Counted from the stretch's first letter, positions 10,250 through 19,703 are shown. The stretch is DNA of 58,222 bases from Roseofilum acuticapitatum BLCC-M154 (GCF_030068475.1 NZ_JAQOSP010000124.1:1-58222), one strand, 5' to 3'. Translations and numbers: made by a program. Notes: generated by a model from the sequence alone, not told the origin.

Positions 10250-10546
10250 ATGACCTCCAAACGTAAGTTAGTCACCTTTAAGACCGACGAAAAACTCTGG
10301 AAAGACTTCAAAGCAGTTTGTGGTAAAACAACAGCCACAGAAGCCTTTATCAACTTCATGATGCGTTGTGTCGAACAGGGGGTACTGCCCTCTGACCAAC
10401 CGACTCCCGAACAGCACGCAGCCTTAGAGCAAAGGGTAGCCACCTTAGAAACTCTGGCGATCCAAGGGCAAGAACAACTCTCAGCGTTAGCCCAAGAAAT
10501 CACTCAATTTAAAATTGATTTTGCTGACCATTTTCCCAAAAAATGA
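10250..10546 (+). CDS. Small ribbon-helix-helix-like protein
   Basis: This 98-residue protein has an N-terminal strand (KLVTFKTDEKLWKDF) followed by two short helices, a pattern that resembles ribbon-helix-helix DNA-binding or plasmid-maintenance proteins. The C-terminal half is rich in Glu, Gln, Leu and Ala and is probably a coiled coil. I do not recognise a named family. An in-frame ATG at 10229 would add seven residues; I chose 10250 because the MTSKRK start begins the structured part. It stands alone, preceded by a G-rich filler (10155-10195) and followed by a broken small gene. Confidence 0.55.
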   Translation: MTSKRKLVTFKTDEKLWKDFKAVCGKTTATEAFINFMMRCVEQGVLPSDQPTPEQHAALEQRVATLETLAIQGQEQLSALAQEITQFKIDFADHFPKK

Positions 10547-10573
10547 CCCCTCTTCATCCAGGAGTTAAAAACT

Positions 10574-10809
10574 ATGCGGACAACTGAGAAAACGACTTTA
10601 GTCATTGATAACTTTTTAAACGATATCCCTTTTATTGGGATTATCAAATCGATTATTTACTGAACTCATTTGAAGCAGAAGAATTATTATCTCGGTTGGA
10701 AACTCATTTAAAAGGAAGCTATTGCTGGCAAGAAATTGGATATATAGTTGATTCAATTAAGGTTGAGACACTCACAAGTAGGGTGGGCAGTGCCCACCTT
10801 ACACATTGA
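10574..10809 (+). pseudogene. Frameshifted small gene cut by a palindromic insert
   Basis: A ribosome site (GGAG at 10561-10564) precedes ATG 10574, which opens a frame ending at a TGA after 29 codons. From about 10624 the reading continues smoothly in another frame (YPFYWDYQIDYLL, then EAEELLSRLETHLKG) to 10809, as if one T had been lost between GAT and ATC. The second frame runs into a palindromic element at 10764-10825. Coding-like sequence (YTPLEQRVN) reappears after it, near 10860-10893. The protein family is not recognised. The remaining gap to 10911 holds nothing else I can name. Confidence 0.5.
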
Positions 10810-10825
10810 GTTACATCATGTCTCA
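10764..10825. repeat. Small palindromic insertion element
   Basis: The element is bounded by TGAGACA at 10764-10770 and TGTCTCA at 10819-10825, a 7-bp terminal inverted repeat. Its centre carries the near-perfect palindrome GGTGGGCAGTGCCCACC at 10782-10798. The same central palindrome recurs at 18060-18076. A diverged relative seems to lie around 31941-31998. It looks like a miniature non-autonomous repeat. Confidence 0.6.
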
Positions 10826-10911
10826 TTGTTATTTAAATTGACTATAGAACAGAAATTCGCCAATATACTCCCTTAGAGCAACGGGTCAATTGAAGAAGCG
10901 ATCTGAGGCAA

Positions 10912-11505
10912 TCAGGGGTAAAATCGGCAAGGTTGCTTAACGGCTTTTTGTAATAGAGTCTGATACTGGGGATTGCTAATAATATAAGCACCGAATCGGG
11001 CTAAGTGGGGATTCATCATCTGCGCGTCAAAGATTGTAAATTGGCGATCGCGCAACCACTCCACTAATTTAACCATGGCGACTTTGGAGCCATCGGGAAT
11101 CTGAAAAAACATGGATTCCCCGATAAATGCTCCACCAATGACAATCCCTAAAATGCCTCCAGCCAGGGTATCATTCTGCCAAGTTTCAAAACTATGGGCC
11201 CATCCAACGCGGTGGAGAGCATAATAAACTTGTTTAAGCTGTGGGGAAATCCAGGTGGAGGGGCGATCGGCACAACCTTCTACAACTGCCTCAAAATCGC
11301 GGTTAATGGCAACAGAAAAGCGATTTTGATTCAGAACTCGTTGCAGAGATTTCGGATATCGAAAGCGATCGTCGAGGGGGATCAGAGTACGAGCATTACT
11401 CGAATACCAACCTAAAGCTGAGGAATCTTCATGATCCTCATCATTAGCCATCAAAAACATGCCTTGGCGATACCCGTCGATAATTAAGGGGATATCATAA
11501 TCCAT
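10912..11505 (-). CDS. aat: Leucyl/phenylalanyl-tRNA--protein transferase
   Basis: This 197-residue Aat attaches Leu or Phe from aminoacyl-tRNA to N-terminal Arg or Lys of proteins, which feeds the N-end rule ClpS/ClpAP pathway. Recognisable blocks are the YRQGMFLMA segment with GWYSS near the N-terminus, the [21 protein letters not shown] block, the [18 protein letters not shown] core, and [15 protein letters not shown]. It is somewhat shorter than the enterobacterial enzyme, as is usual in cyanobacteria. It is divergent from the small gene at 11548 across 42 bp. Confidence 0.95.
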   Translation of the reverse strand: MDYDIPLIIDGYRQGMFLMANDEDHEDSSALGWYSSNARTLIPLDDRFRYPKSLQRVLNQNRFSVAINRDFEAVVEGCADRPSTWISPQLKQVYYALHRVGWAHSFETWQNDTLAGGILGIVIGGAFIGESMFFQIPDGSKVAMVKLVEWLRDRQFTIFDAQMMNPHLARFGAYIISNPQYQTLLQKAVKQPCRFYP

Positions 11506-11547
11506 AATAGTCTATTATAATACGTCCATCTGAAGGCACAACCCGAT

Positions 11548-11880
11548 ATGACTGAACCGATTCAACCGATTACTTTACCTCTAGCTGGAGATGCTCAACA
11601 GGAGGGACAGTGGTTGCAAAAAAACCTGCATCAGTGGCTCGATCGAGAGTTTCTACCGGAACCGGTTAATCATCAAATTGCCCAACGAGCCACCCAAGTC
11701 TATGTCAGACATCGATTGGAAGGGGAAACGGATCTCGGTTCCCTGGTGATTGCCATTGTCACTGAAATGCAGGGATTTGATTTTTCTGAAAGCTTTTATG
11801 GCGAGTTTGCGATCGCCAATGCGGTTAGCGATCTCTTGCTGCAAAGTCTAGGGATTGATACTTGTTGTGGTCAAGGCTAG
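11548..11880 (+). CDS. Conserved cyanobacterial hypothetical protein
   Basis: This 110-residue acidic protein has no motif I recognise. It is predicted mostly helical, with an LDREFLPEPVNHQIAQRA helix, a central ETDLGSLVIAIVTEMQ stretch and an FYGEFAIANAVSDLLL helix. A CC pair lies close to the C-terminus. It sits between aat and rpsN and is convergent with rpsN. Codon use and HIP1 content match the neighbours, so it is probably a real gene. Confidence 0.65.
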   Translation: MTEPIQPITLPLAGDAQQEGQWLQKNLHQWLDREFLPEPVNHQIAQRATQVYVRHRLEGETDLGSLVIAIVTEMQGFDFSESFYGEFAIANAVSDLLLQSLGIDTCCGQG

Positions 11881-11913
11881 GGATTGGCAACCAATCCCTT
11901 CCCTGATCTCCAT

Positions 11914-12216
11914 CTACCAACTCGATTTAACCACACCGGGTAATAGTCCCTCATGGGCCATTTCCCGAATCACATGGCGAGATAGGCCAAAATCGCGGTA
12001 ATATCCTCTGGAACGGCCCGTAGCCCAACAGCGATTACGCAAACGACTGGGAGCGCTATTGCGGGGAAGACGTTGGATTTGACGATGGAGTTCAAATTTT
12101 TCCCCTGGATCATCGGCTTTCCGGAACTGCTCAACTAACTCTTGACGCTTCTGAGCATACTTCTGTACTAACCTTTGGCGTTTCTTTTCCCGCTCGATCA
12201 TACCCTTTTTAGCCAT
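11914..12216 (-). CDS. rpsN: 30S ribosomal protein S14
   Basis: This is a 100-residue S14 of the zinc-free type: the CxxC pairs of the short form are absent and only one cysteine (NRCWATGR) is present. The C-terminal signature [20 protein letters not shown] and the [10 protein letters not shown] end are canonical. It assembles in the 30S head near the decoding centre. The frame stays open to 12258, but the ATG at 12216 gives the standard [10 protein letters not shown] start. It stands apart from the main ribosomal protein operons, as usual in cyanobacteria. Confidence 0.97.
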   Translation of the reverse strand: MAKKGMIEREKKRQRLVQKYAQKRQELVEQFRKADDPGEKFELHRQIQRLPRNSAPSRLRNRCWATGRSRGYYRDFGLSRHVIREMAHEGLLPGVVKSSW

Positions 12217-12332
12217 GGGTAATTGATTTACCTCTGTTTTTAAGACACCATCTTTCATTATAGCACGGCCCTTAGATTGTCGCCACTATCTGGGTCAAAA
12301 ACTTAAAAGTTAACCATTATCCCTTCTATTTC

Positions 12333-15300
12333 TCACTTATGACTCATCCCCTGGGGCTTAATCGGGATTCTAATCACAAATTCCGTGCCTTTTCCGGGTT
12401 CTGAGAAACAATCAATCAATCCCCCATGTTTTTCCACCACAATCTGATAACTAATCGACATCCCTAACCCGGTTCCTTTGCCCACGGGTTTAGTCGTAAA
12501 AAACGGATCGAATAATCGACGCTTGACTTCTTCCGTCATGCCTTGGCCATTATCTTGAATCCGAATCACCACATGGGGAATTTTCCACTCATTGGGTTTA
12601 CCCATTTCTGTGGTAATCGTAATTTCTCTGGAATCTTCTCGATTTTCCAGAGCATCAATGCTATTACTAATAATATTCATAAACACTTGATTAAGCTGAC
12701 TGGCATGACATTCCACCTTGGGTAGGTCGCCATATTTTTTAATAATTTCAATCCCACTAAATGACCCTTTTGACTTTAAACGATGCTGCAAAATCAGCAA
12801 GGTATTATCGATACCCTCATCAATTTTAACCGGTTTCATTTCTGCTTCATCTAAGCGGGAGAAGTTCCGCAGGGACAGCACGATTTGACTAATCCGATCG
12901 GCTCCCACCTTCATTGAATCGAGCATTTTAGGTAAATCTTCCCGCAGGAATTCTACATCAATATCTTCCTCTTCTTCAAGAATTTCATCGTCAGGTTCTG
13001 GATAGTGTTTTTGATAGAGTTCCAAGAGTCCTAGTAAGTCTTGAATATAATTTCCTGTATGAAGTAAATTACCATTAATAAAATTAACTGGATTATTAAT
13101 TTCATGGGCAATTCCCGCGACCATTTGCCCTAAGCCGGACATTTTTTCGGTTTGCACTAATTGAGCTTGAGTTTGTTTGAGTTTTTTGAGAGTTTGTTCT
13201 AATTGTTGGGCTTGGGCTTGGGCATGGAAGGCGGCGGCACGGGTTTGGGTATAGAGTTCAGATTGGTCAATGGCGATCGCCAATTGATCGCAGGCTGCTC
13301 GCAACAGTTCCACCTCGCTATCAGTCCAGACTCGTGATTGATGACATTGGCTACAGACTATAGCACCCAATTGACCGGTATGGGTTTGCAAAGGAACTAA
13401 TAATTCGGAGGTAATGCCAAATAGGTCTAATAATTCTTGATGATAGGGATGTTCATCGCTGTTGATGCGGGTATCATCAATGCGGAAAATTTCCAAAGAT
13501 TGAAATTTTTCGATCAATTCACCCACTTGAGTAATGGGATAATCCCCTAATAAACTGGGTAAATCTCGGTCTTGAGATTCATGGGTAATGGTTAAGATGG
13601 GAGGATGCTCGATTTGGCTCTCTCTTCCGGGTAAAATACACCAGAGAAAATGGCAGCGATCGATTTGTAAGAGATTGCGAATTTCATGGACGGCGGTATC
13701 TAAAATGGTATTGAGATCTAGAGACTTGCGAATTTGACTGGCTAATCCAAATAATAGGCCTTCTCGACGACTAATTAATTCACTTCTGGCCCAGGAGCGG
13801 TCGATGGCCAAGGCGATCGCATCGGAAATCCAAGCTAACATCTGATAAAGCTCTTCGCTGAAGGGATAGCGACCGAGGACGGCTAGGACTCCTAAGAGGC
13901 GTTCTTCTACAATTAAGGGATATCCAGCAAAGGCTTGAATATTTTGGTCAGAAATCCAGGCGGGAGCGCCAATACAAACATCATTGGCGGTATGATTGGT
14001 GCAATAGGCTTGTTGGCGGGTGGCGATAAATCCAATCACAGAAATGCCTAATGGAATTCTAGCCTGTAGGGGATCGGTTAAGGTAATGGGCCCCGATAAG
14101 GCTTGTAATTCTAACATTTGGGTTTCGGCATCAAATGTCCAAATTCTAGCGCCAATGGCTCCGAGTTGCTCCACGAAAATTTGGGTACAGCGATCTAAAA
14201 GTGCGGGTAAATCTCCCCCTTGTCCGAGGGTTTTGCCGACTTCAGCCGCTAAGGTAGAGAGTTGCGATCGCTCTAATAAGGCTGCTTCTGCTTCTTTGCG
14301 CTCGGAAATATCCCGAATGGCGATCGATAACCCTTCTGTGTAGGGATAAATGGCGACATCTAACCATTTTTGTAAATTGAGATTAAAGGTTTCTAAATGT
14401 CGTGCTTTTTGCTCCAGAATGGCTCGATCGCATTCAGGCTTTAAGATGTTTTCCCAAAATTGGGGCAATAAATCCCATAGGAGGCTGCCTAACAGTTCCT
14501 GCTCTTTGGCAAAGAATAGCTGTTGGGCTTGGGTATTGACATAGGTTAAATGAGTTTGTCGATCGACGGTTAAGAGGGCATCGCTGATACTTTCTAAAAT
14601 CTTAGTGATTTTTTCGGCCTGTTTTTCAAAGGTGGTTTGGGTGTCTTGGCGCTCGGTAATATCGCGAGCAACGGTAATCAGTTCTTGGAGTTTATGGGTT
14701 TGGGGATCGTATAAACGGCCAATGGTGGTTTCAAACCATAAATAATGCCCCTGTTTGTGGGCCATGCGATAGGTGAGGGTGGCAATATCAGTGGGATCGA
14801 GAAGACGTTGATGGTCTTTTTGTAAGCGTTGTAAATCTTGGGGATGGAATAGGTCTTCTACATGGCTTCCGAGCAGTTCTTGGGGGGTATAACCGAGGAG
14901 GTTCTCACAAGCGGGGGAGGCATATAAACAAATCCCTTGGGGACTATAGCGAGCGATAAAGTCTCGCGTGTTTTCAGTCATGAGACGGTAGCGTTCTTCG
15001 CTCTCTTGAAGCTGGGTTTCTATTTGTTTGCGATCGCTAATATCCATCAGTAATCCATCCCAAACTACGCTACCATCACTCATGAGGGTGGGCTGGGAAG
15101 CGCCTTGTAACCAGCAGGTTTCTTTTTGGGGATGCAACCATCTTCCTTCCCATTTCCAAGGGGTAAGTTGGTCGGCTGACTGTTGAATGAGGTGATGAAA
15201 ATAGGATTGGTCTGCGGGATGTACCCGGTCTAGAATGGTATAGGCATCGCTTTGAATGGTGGCGGCATCAAAGCCAAATAAATGAATACAACTGGGACTG

Positions 15301-15758
15301 ATGTAGGGAAAGCTGGCTGTTCCTTCAGGAGTGAGGCGAAATTGATAGATAATGCCAGGGATATTGAGGGCGAGTTGACTGACTTCTCCAGTTGGCGGCG
15401 ATTGAGGCTTGAGTTGAATCAGCCAGCGTTTGGGCGCTTGGAATAAGGGAGTGATTTCTACATCCAGAAACTTGACGCGAGTCTGTTTGAGCGTCCAGGT
15501 ATAGTGTTGGCGATCGCTTTTGGGGAGAATGTCCTCTAGATTCGCTTGGCCCAGATCCCAGGGAAAAAAGAGCTTGAGGGGTTTTCCCTGTAGTTCGTCT
15601 ACCTTAGCATTATGGAGTTCGGCATAAGCACAATTGAGAGCGATTAAGTTTGCTTCCTGGTCAAGAATGCCCATAGCTACTGAGGTTTGATTCCAGGCGA
15701 CCGAGAGTAGGAAGGGTTCGGGTATCATGGTCAGGTCGGTAAATTCAGATTGTGCCAT
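12333..15758 (-). CDS. Multi-PAS/GAF sensor histidine kinase
   Basis: This 1,141-residue soluble sensor kinase has about four PAS domains (roughly 15-110, 130-245, 250-370 and 380-490; MDISDRKQ, VARDITERQ and AIRDISERK mark PAS ends), two GAF domains (about 500-650 and 665-830) and a coiled coil rich in Gln, Ala and Leu. The dimerisation helix has H885 in the AGIAHEINNPVNF motif, and an HATPase domain follows with NSIDALEN, DNGQGM and GTGLGMSI boxes. The acidic insert after the phosphohistidine is typical of a cyanobacterial kinase subgroup. No membrane segment is visible, so the signal is probably cytoplasmic (redox, light or a small ligand). There is no adjacent response regulator. It is convergent with nothing and divergent from ureD. 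Confidence 0.93.
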   Translation of the reverse strand: MAQSEFTDLTMIPEPFLLSVAWNQTSVAMGILDQEANLIALNCAYAELHNAKVDELQGKPLKLFFPWDLGQANLEDILPKSDRQHYTWTLKQTRVKFLDVEITPLFQAPKRWLIQLKPQSPPTGEVSQLALNIPGIIYQFRLTPEGTASFPYISPSCIHLFGFDAATIQSDAYTILDRVHPADQSYFHHLIQQSADQLTPWKWEGRWLHPQKETCWLQGASQPTLMSDGSVVWDGLLMDISDRKQIETQLQESEERYRLMTENTRDFIARYSPQGICLYASPACENLLGYTPQELLGSHVEDLFHPQDLQRLQKDHQRLLDPTDIATLTYRMAHKQGHYLWFETTIGRLYDPQTHKLQELITVARDITERQDTQTTFEKQAEKITKILESISDALLTVDRQTHLTYVNTQAQQLFFAKEQELLGSLLWDLLPQFWENILKPECDRAILEQKARHLETFNLNLQKWLDVAIYPYTEGLSIAIRDISERKEAEAALLERSQLSTLAAEVGKTLGQGGDLPALLDRCTQIFVEQLGAIGARIWTFDAETQMLELQALSGPITLTDPLQARIPLGISVIGFIATRQQAYCTNHTANDVCIGAPAWISDQNIQAFAGYPLIVEERLLGVLAVLGRYPFSEELYQMLAWISDAIALAIDRSWARSELISRREGLLFGLASQIRKSLDLNTILDTAVHEIRNLLQIDRCHFLWCILPGRESQIEHPPILTITHESQDRDLPSLLGDYPITQVGELIEKFQSLEIFRIDDTRINSDEHPYHQELLDLFGITSELLVPLQTHTGQLGAIVCSQCHQSRVWTDSEVELLRAACDQLAIAIDQSELYTQTRAAAFHAQAQAQQLEQTLKKLKQTQAQLVQTEKMSGLGQMVAGIAHEINNPVNFINGNLLHTGNYIQDLLGLLELYQKHYPEPDDEILEEEEDIDVEFLREDLPKMLDSMKVGADRISQIVLSLRNFSRLDEAEMKPVKIDEGIDNTLLILQHRLKSKGSFSGIEIIKKYGDLPKVECHASQLNQVFMNIISNSIDALENREDSREITITTEMGKPNEWKIPHVVIRIQDNGQGMTEEVKRRLFDPFFTTKPVGKGTGLGMSISYQIVVEKHGGLIDCFSEPGKGTEFVIRIPIKPQGMSHK

Positions 15759-15949
15759 ACTGTTGAGTCCGTCAGCAATTAAGGGGATGACTGGTCATGA
15801 TAGAATCAGGGCCTAGCCAATCACAGATATCTAGTTTCAGGATGTCTTCCCATCGGGGTCTGGTTTTGGATATTTTAGGGTAGATGCTAGACCTAAATTT
15901 TACCCGAAGATCCCGTTCACTTCTGTTTACAACTTTTTACAATGGGTAA

Positions 15950-16813
15950 ATGCTTGATTCTACAGGAGCAAGATTAAACATCCGGTCTACTCAATGGCAG
16001 GGAAAGTTATCGGTTCAGTACCGGCTGTCTGGGGGCCGAACCTATCCTGTGGTTGAGGAGATGGTTGCGCCTCTGAAGCTTCAACGTCCATTTTACAATC
16101 TGGGATCGGGAAACTGCCAAAGTGTTCTTTTGCATACGGCTGGGGGTTTGGTTGGGGGCGATCGCCTTTCTTTGTCTTTGCATTTAATGCCAGAAACGTC
16201 TGTATTCTGGACTACGCCTTCAGCGACTAAGGTATATCGCTCTGGGGGACAGATGGCTCAAACTCAGGTACAGATGAGGATTGAAGCGGGTGCAAGTTTT
16301 ACTTGGTTTCCTCTAGAGACGATTTTGTTTAATGGCGCTCTCTATCAGCAAGAGCTTGAGGTGGAGTTGTCCCCTGGGGCGATTTGGTGTGGGTGGGAGT
16401 GGACAAGGTTGGGACGCACTGCCCTAGGGGAGGGCTTCGATCGCGGACAATGGCGCTCCCGCACTCAGGTCAACCAGCAGGGAATTCCCCTCTGGATAGA
16501 TGCTCAGAGTAGCTCGATTTCCCAGGACGCTTTAGAGTCTGATTATGGTTTGGGAGGCTATCCGGTGGTGGGGTCATTCTGCTGGTTGGGTGGGGCGATC
16601 GGGCGATCGCTCCTGGAAGAGGTACGCGCTGTTTTTCCTCGTTCTGAAAAAAAGTTCTCCGTTGGGGTCACCCGACTGCCTCAAGGTCTCCTCTGTCGCT
16701 ATCGAGGAGATTCTACTGAAGCCGGAAAGCGTTTGTTTATCGAGGTTTGGAGGCTTTTGGCTCAAGCCAATGGACAGGGAAACTGGTCTAGGCCTAGAGC
16801 ATGGCCAATTTAA
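15950..16813 (+). CDS. ureD: Urease accessory protein UreD
   Basis: This 287-residue UreD (UreH) is a scaffold for nickel insertion into urease in complex with UreF and UreG. Landmarks are the LLHTAGGLVGGDRL block, TTPSATKVYRS and the FPLETILFNGA segment. The ATG at 15950 is the first usable start. It leads a compact same-strand set, ureD-ureA-ureB. ureC, ureE, ureF and ureG are not in this window. No convincing NtcA site (GTA-N8-TAC) is visible in the 190-bp upstream gap. Confidence 0.95.
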   Translation: MLDSTGARLNIRSTQWQGKLSVQYRLSGGRTYPVVEEMVAPLKLQRPFYNLGSGNCQSVLLHTAGGLVGGDRLSLSLHLMPETSVFWTTPSATKVYRSGGQMAQTQVQMRIEAGASFTWFPLETILFNGALYQQELEVELSPGAIWCGWEWTRLGRTALGEGFDRGQWRSRTQVNQQGIPLWIDAQSSSISQDALESDYGLGGYPVVGSFCWLGGAIGRSLLEEVRAVFPRSEKKFSVGVTRLPQGLLCRYRGDSTEAGKRLFIEVWRLLAQANGQGNWSRPRAWPI

Positions 16814-16895
16814 CACTCAAGCTTAATTTTGCCATTTTGAGATAAAATTGTCAAGAAATGCTATAAAAAAAGATAGGTTAACCGGCGAATCGACT

Positions 16896-17201
16896 ATGCA
16901 ACTGACTCCCCAAGAAAAAGATAAATTATTGATTTTTACAGCAGCTCTGTTGGCAGAAAGACGCAAAGAAAAAGGACTGAAGCTAAATTATCCGGAAGCC
17001 GTGGCCTATATTTCATCAGCCATTTTGGAAGGAGCAAGGGAAGGAAAAACGGTAGCAGAATTGATGCAATTCGGCACAACCTTGTTAACCGAAGAAGATG
17101 TGATGGATGGCATCAGTGAAATGTTAGCTGAAGTGCAAGTCGAAGCGACCTTTCCCGATGGCACAAAATTAGTTACGGTTCACAATCCCATTCGTGCATG
17201 A
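16896..17201 (+). CDS. ureA: Urease subunit gamma
   Basis: This is a complete 101-residue gamma chain of urease, which hydrolyses urea to ammonia and carbamate. [20 protein letters not shown] opens it, and the [12 protein letters not shown] and [12 protein letters not shown] blocks are diagnostic. The frame is open from 16848, but the ATG at 16896 gives the canonical start and length. It ends 10 bp before ureB, so translation is probably coupled. Confidence 0.97.
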   Translation: MQLTPQEKDKLLIFTAALLAERRKEKGLKLNYPEAVAYISSAILEGAREGKTVAELMQFGTTLLTEEDVMDGISEMLAEVQVEATFPDGTKLVTVHNPIRA

Positions 17202-17211
17202 GGTGAAGACC

Positions 17212-17520
17212 ATGATTCCTGGAGAACTGTTGGTTGAAGCAGGAGAAATTGAACTGAATCGCGATCGCCCCACGGTCATCCTTGCGGTGGCTAATCACGG
17301 CGATCGACCCATTCAAGTCGGCTCCCATTTCCACTTTTATGAAGTCAATTCGGCTCTGAACTTCGATCGCGATCGCGCCCTGGGAATGCGCCTCGATATT
17401 CCAGCCGGAACCGCCGTCCGCTTCGAGCCAGGAGATGAGCGGGAAGTCACCCTCGTTCCCTTCGTCGGGAGTCGCCAAGTGTATGGCTTTCAGGCTCAGA
17501 TTAATGGCCCTTTACCCTAG
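17212..17520 (+). CDS. ureB: Urease subunit beta
   Basis: This 102-residue beta chain of urease starts [11 protein letters not shown]. The family motif [10 protein letters not shown] and the [14 protein letters not shown] block are present. The frame could begin earlier, at 17194, but that would overlap ureA, and the ATG at 17212 is the usual start. The catalytic alpha chain UreC, which normally follows, is missing: the next gene is an unrelated DUF4079 protein 54 bp downstream. Confidence 0.97.
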   Translation: MIPGELLVEAGEIELNRDRPTVILAVANHGDRPIQVGSHFHFYEVNSALNFDRDRALGMRLDIPAGTAVRFEPGDEREVTLVPFVGSRQVYGFQAQINGPLP

Positions 17521-17574
17521 GCGATCGTTTTGTGATAAGTTAAGTTTTGTAAACGACTTCTCACGGAGACACCC

Positions 17575-18045
17575 ATGGAGATTCCAGAATCCATTAAAGT
17601 ATGGAGTCAATTCTTCCATCCCTTCTTAATGTGGGTTTTACTTGCCCTAATTCTCTATAGCATGTATCTGGGTTTCAAAATTCGCGAAACCCGCAGCGCT
17701 ACCGGCGATGCCAGAAAAGAACTCATCAAAGGGAAATTTAACGCCAGACATCATCAAATCAGTTCCATTATTTTAGCCCTGATGGTGATGGGAACCCTAG
17801 GAGGAATGGCCGTTACTTACATCAATAACGGTAAGCTATTTGTCGGCCCCCATTTAATCGTCGGTTTAGCCATGACTGGCATTATTTCTATTTCTGCTGC
17901 CCTTACCCCCTGGATGCAAAAAGGCAACGATCTCGCTCGTTATAGCCACATTACCCTTAATACCGTTTTAGTGGGTTTATTTGCCTGGCAAGCCGTTACT
18001 GGTTTGGATATTGTTAACCGAATATTAGAGAAAATTTTCTCTTAA
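17575..18045 (+). CDS. DUF4079 membrane protein
   Basis: This 156-residue integral membrane protein has about four hydrophobic segments (near residues 13-33, 60-82, 91-110 and 122-145). Conserved-looking histidines occur in FHPFLMW, ARHHQISS, GPHLIVG and SHITLN, a pattern that suggests haem or quinone binding similar to cytochrome b561-like folds. It matches the DUF4079 family found in cyanobacteria and plastid-bearing eukaryotes. No function is established. It is probably not part of the urease operon despite its position. Confidence 0.85.
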   Translation: MEIPESIKVWSQFFHPFLMWVLLALILYSMYLGFKIRETRSATGDARKELIKGKFNARHHQISSIILALMVMGTLGGMAVTYINNGKLFVGPHLIVGLAMTGIISISAALTPWMQKGNDLARYSHITLNTVLVGLFAWQAVTGLDIVNRILEKIFS

Positions 18046-18059
18046 CTCCATACCAATAG

Positions 18060-18076
18060 GGTGGGCAGTGCCCACC
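18060..18076. terminator. Bidirectional hairpin between convergent genes
   Basis: The near-perfect palindrome GGTGGGCAGTGCCCACC lies midway in the 47-bp gap between the DUF4079 stop and the DUF1997 stop. It is the same core as in the element at 10782-10798. A strong GC stem at this place can serve as terminator or 3' stabiliser for both transcripts. Confidence 0.55.
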
Positions 18077-18092
18077 TTACCAAAATTGGGGG

Positions 18093-18761
18093 TTATTTTT
18101 TCGGTTGGCGAGGAAAAGGGCGATCGTAGGTCTGATGAAAATCCTTGAGAATCTTATGATTGAGACAATTGGAAACCTGACGGACAATTTGGGCTAAGAG
18201 GCGATCGCCCGTTTTTTGAATTAAACCTTGGGGCAAAGCATGAATAAACTGAGGAAAATAAACCCTCACCTTCAAATCCAACGTCCATTGGGCATAGGTC
18301 ATTGCACCCTCTTCACTCACCCGATCCACCGCTTCTACTAACTCCATAGCAGAGCGAAAATCCACCTCATATCCCAGCTCCCCATCATCCGGCAGTGGAA
18401 TAGACTCAATTGTATAGACTCCTTGCAATTGAGGTTTCATTTCCAAACCCACTTTCGGCTCCACTTCATAGCCAAACGAACCGAATTTACCAATAACCAA
18501 AGCATAGCCATTCTTCCCCATCGGCCGTACCGTCATCGGAGCTGCACAACGGGAAAACCATCCCTGATGATCGTCGAGATAGTCAGCAACCGTTTGGGGA
18601 TGGGCATTAAATAAAAGCTTCCCTTGGGCTAAGGTAGAAAATTGGAAGGGTTCCTTCAGGCTCTCTTCCTGCCCATTTTCCCAGCCAGTGTACTCTGGAA
18701 CTGCACCCAAAACCACGTCGGATGAATTTTGGTCTTGTTCTAAACTTGATTGAAGTTTCAT
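18093..18761 (-). CDS. DUF1997 family protein
   Basis: This 222-residue protein matches DUF1997, a family shared by cyanobacteria and plants and distantly similar to START/SRPBCC-type lipid-binding folds. Visible features are the QGKLLFNAHPQTVADYLDD opening and a regular series of beta strands such as YALVIGKFGSFGYEVEPKVG. The amphipathic helix LPQGLIQKTGDRLLAQIVRQ lies near the C-terminus. The frame extends to 18833, but the ATG at 18761 begins a more family-like N-terminus. It is divergent from the SDR gene across about 285 bp, which hold AT-rich sequence and no clear element. Function unknown. Confidence 0.75.
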   Translation of the reverse strand: MKLQSSLEQDQNSSDVVLGAVPEYTGWENGQEESLKEPFQFSTLAQGKLLFNAHPQTVADYLDDHQGWFSRCAAPMTVRPMGKNGYALVIGKFGSFGYEVEPKVGLEMKPQLQGVYTIESIPLPDDGELGYEVDFRSAMELVEAVDRVSEEGAMTYAQWTLDLKVRVYFPQFIHALPQGLIQKTGDRLLAQIVRQVSNCLNHKILKDFHQTYDRPFPRQPKK

Positions 18762-19046
18762 AATTCTAAACTCTCCCCATAGTTTGGACAATTGGCTGCT
18801 GGCCGAGAAACTATCACCAGCATATTTACTCAATTATGAAAATGATGCGATCTCCTATTTCTGGCTGAATTGAGTCAAGAGATTTGACCTATGTTTTAGT
18901 GTACAAATCTACTCTAATTTTCCTATAATCCAGATCACACCTGAGTAGCGATCTCGATCGATAAACATCTCAAAACCCTTATCAAACCAAGGTTTAGCCT
19001 ATAATGTTAATATTTGTAGAGAAATCTTAAAAAAACCGAGAAAACC

Positions 19047-19703
19047 ATGAAAGCATTTGTGGCTGGAGCAACTGGAGAAACCGGAAAACGGATTGTGCAT
19101 GAGTTAGTTAAGCGGGAGATTCCGACGATCGCCTTTGTGCGCGATCTGCAAGCGGCTCGCTCCATTCTCCCCGATGAAGTTGAACTCGTCACAGGCGATC
19201 TTCTCAATCGAGACAGTCTCAAACAAGCATTAGGGGATAGTACCGTGGTGTTAAGCGCTCTGGGTGCAAGACCGAGTTTAGATCCCACCGGCCCCTATCA
19301 GGTAGACTATGAAGGGATTAAAAACCTGGTACAAGTGTCCCAAGAAAAGCAGATTCAACACTTAGTCTTGGTGTCTTCCCTCTGTGTATCTCAGTTTTTC
19401 CATCCCCTCAATCTATTTTGGTTAGTCTTATGGTGGAAAAAACAGGGTGAAGATTATTTAATCCAAAGTGGCTTACCCTACACCATTGTCCGCCCTGGAG
19501 GACTAAAAAATGAAGAGAATACCCAGGCGATTGTTATGTCTAAAGCGGATAGTTTATTTGAAGGGAGTATTCCCCGCCAAAAAGTGGCTCAAGTCTGCGT
19601 AGAAGCTCTTTTTTGTCCAGAATCTCGGAATAAAATTGTGGAAATTGTTACCCAAGAACAAGCAACGGAAAACAGTTTTTCTGAACTGTTTGCCAAAGTT
19701 TGA
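19047..19703 (+). CDS. NAD(P)-binding SDR / NmrA-like oxidoreductase
   Basis: This 218-residue Rossmann protein of the atypical SDR class is related to the Tic62/NmrA group. The nucleotide-binding loop GATGETG lies at residues 7-13, and a VTGDLLNRDSLKQAL segment marks the adenine side. LVLVSSLCVSQ and a YTIVRPGGL block end the core. The catalytic YxxxK of classical SDRs is replaced (WWKKQGEDYL), as in many atypical members, so it may be a regulator or redox sensor rather than an enzyme. The stop codon is immediately followed by a repeat element. Confidence 0.85.
   Translation: MKAFVAGATGETGKRIVHELVKREIPTIAFVRDLQAARSILPDEVELVTGDLLNRDSLKQALGDSTVVLSALGARPSLDPTGPYQVDYEGIKNLVQVSQEKQIQHLVLVSSLCVSQFFHPLNLFWLVLWWKKQGEDYLIQSGLPYTIVRPGGLKNEENTQAIVMSKADSLFEGSIPRQKVAQVCVEALFCPESRNKIVEIVTQEQATENSFSELFAKV

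Noticed and set aside
15759-15949. NtcA binding site before ureD
   Set aside because: Sequences such as GTTTACAACTTTTTAC have the wrong spacing for GTA-N8-TAC.
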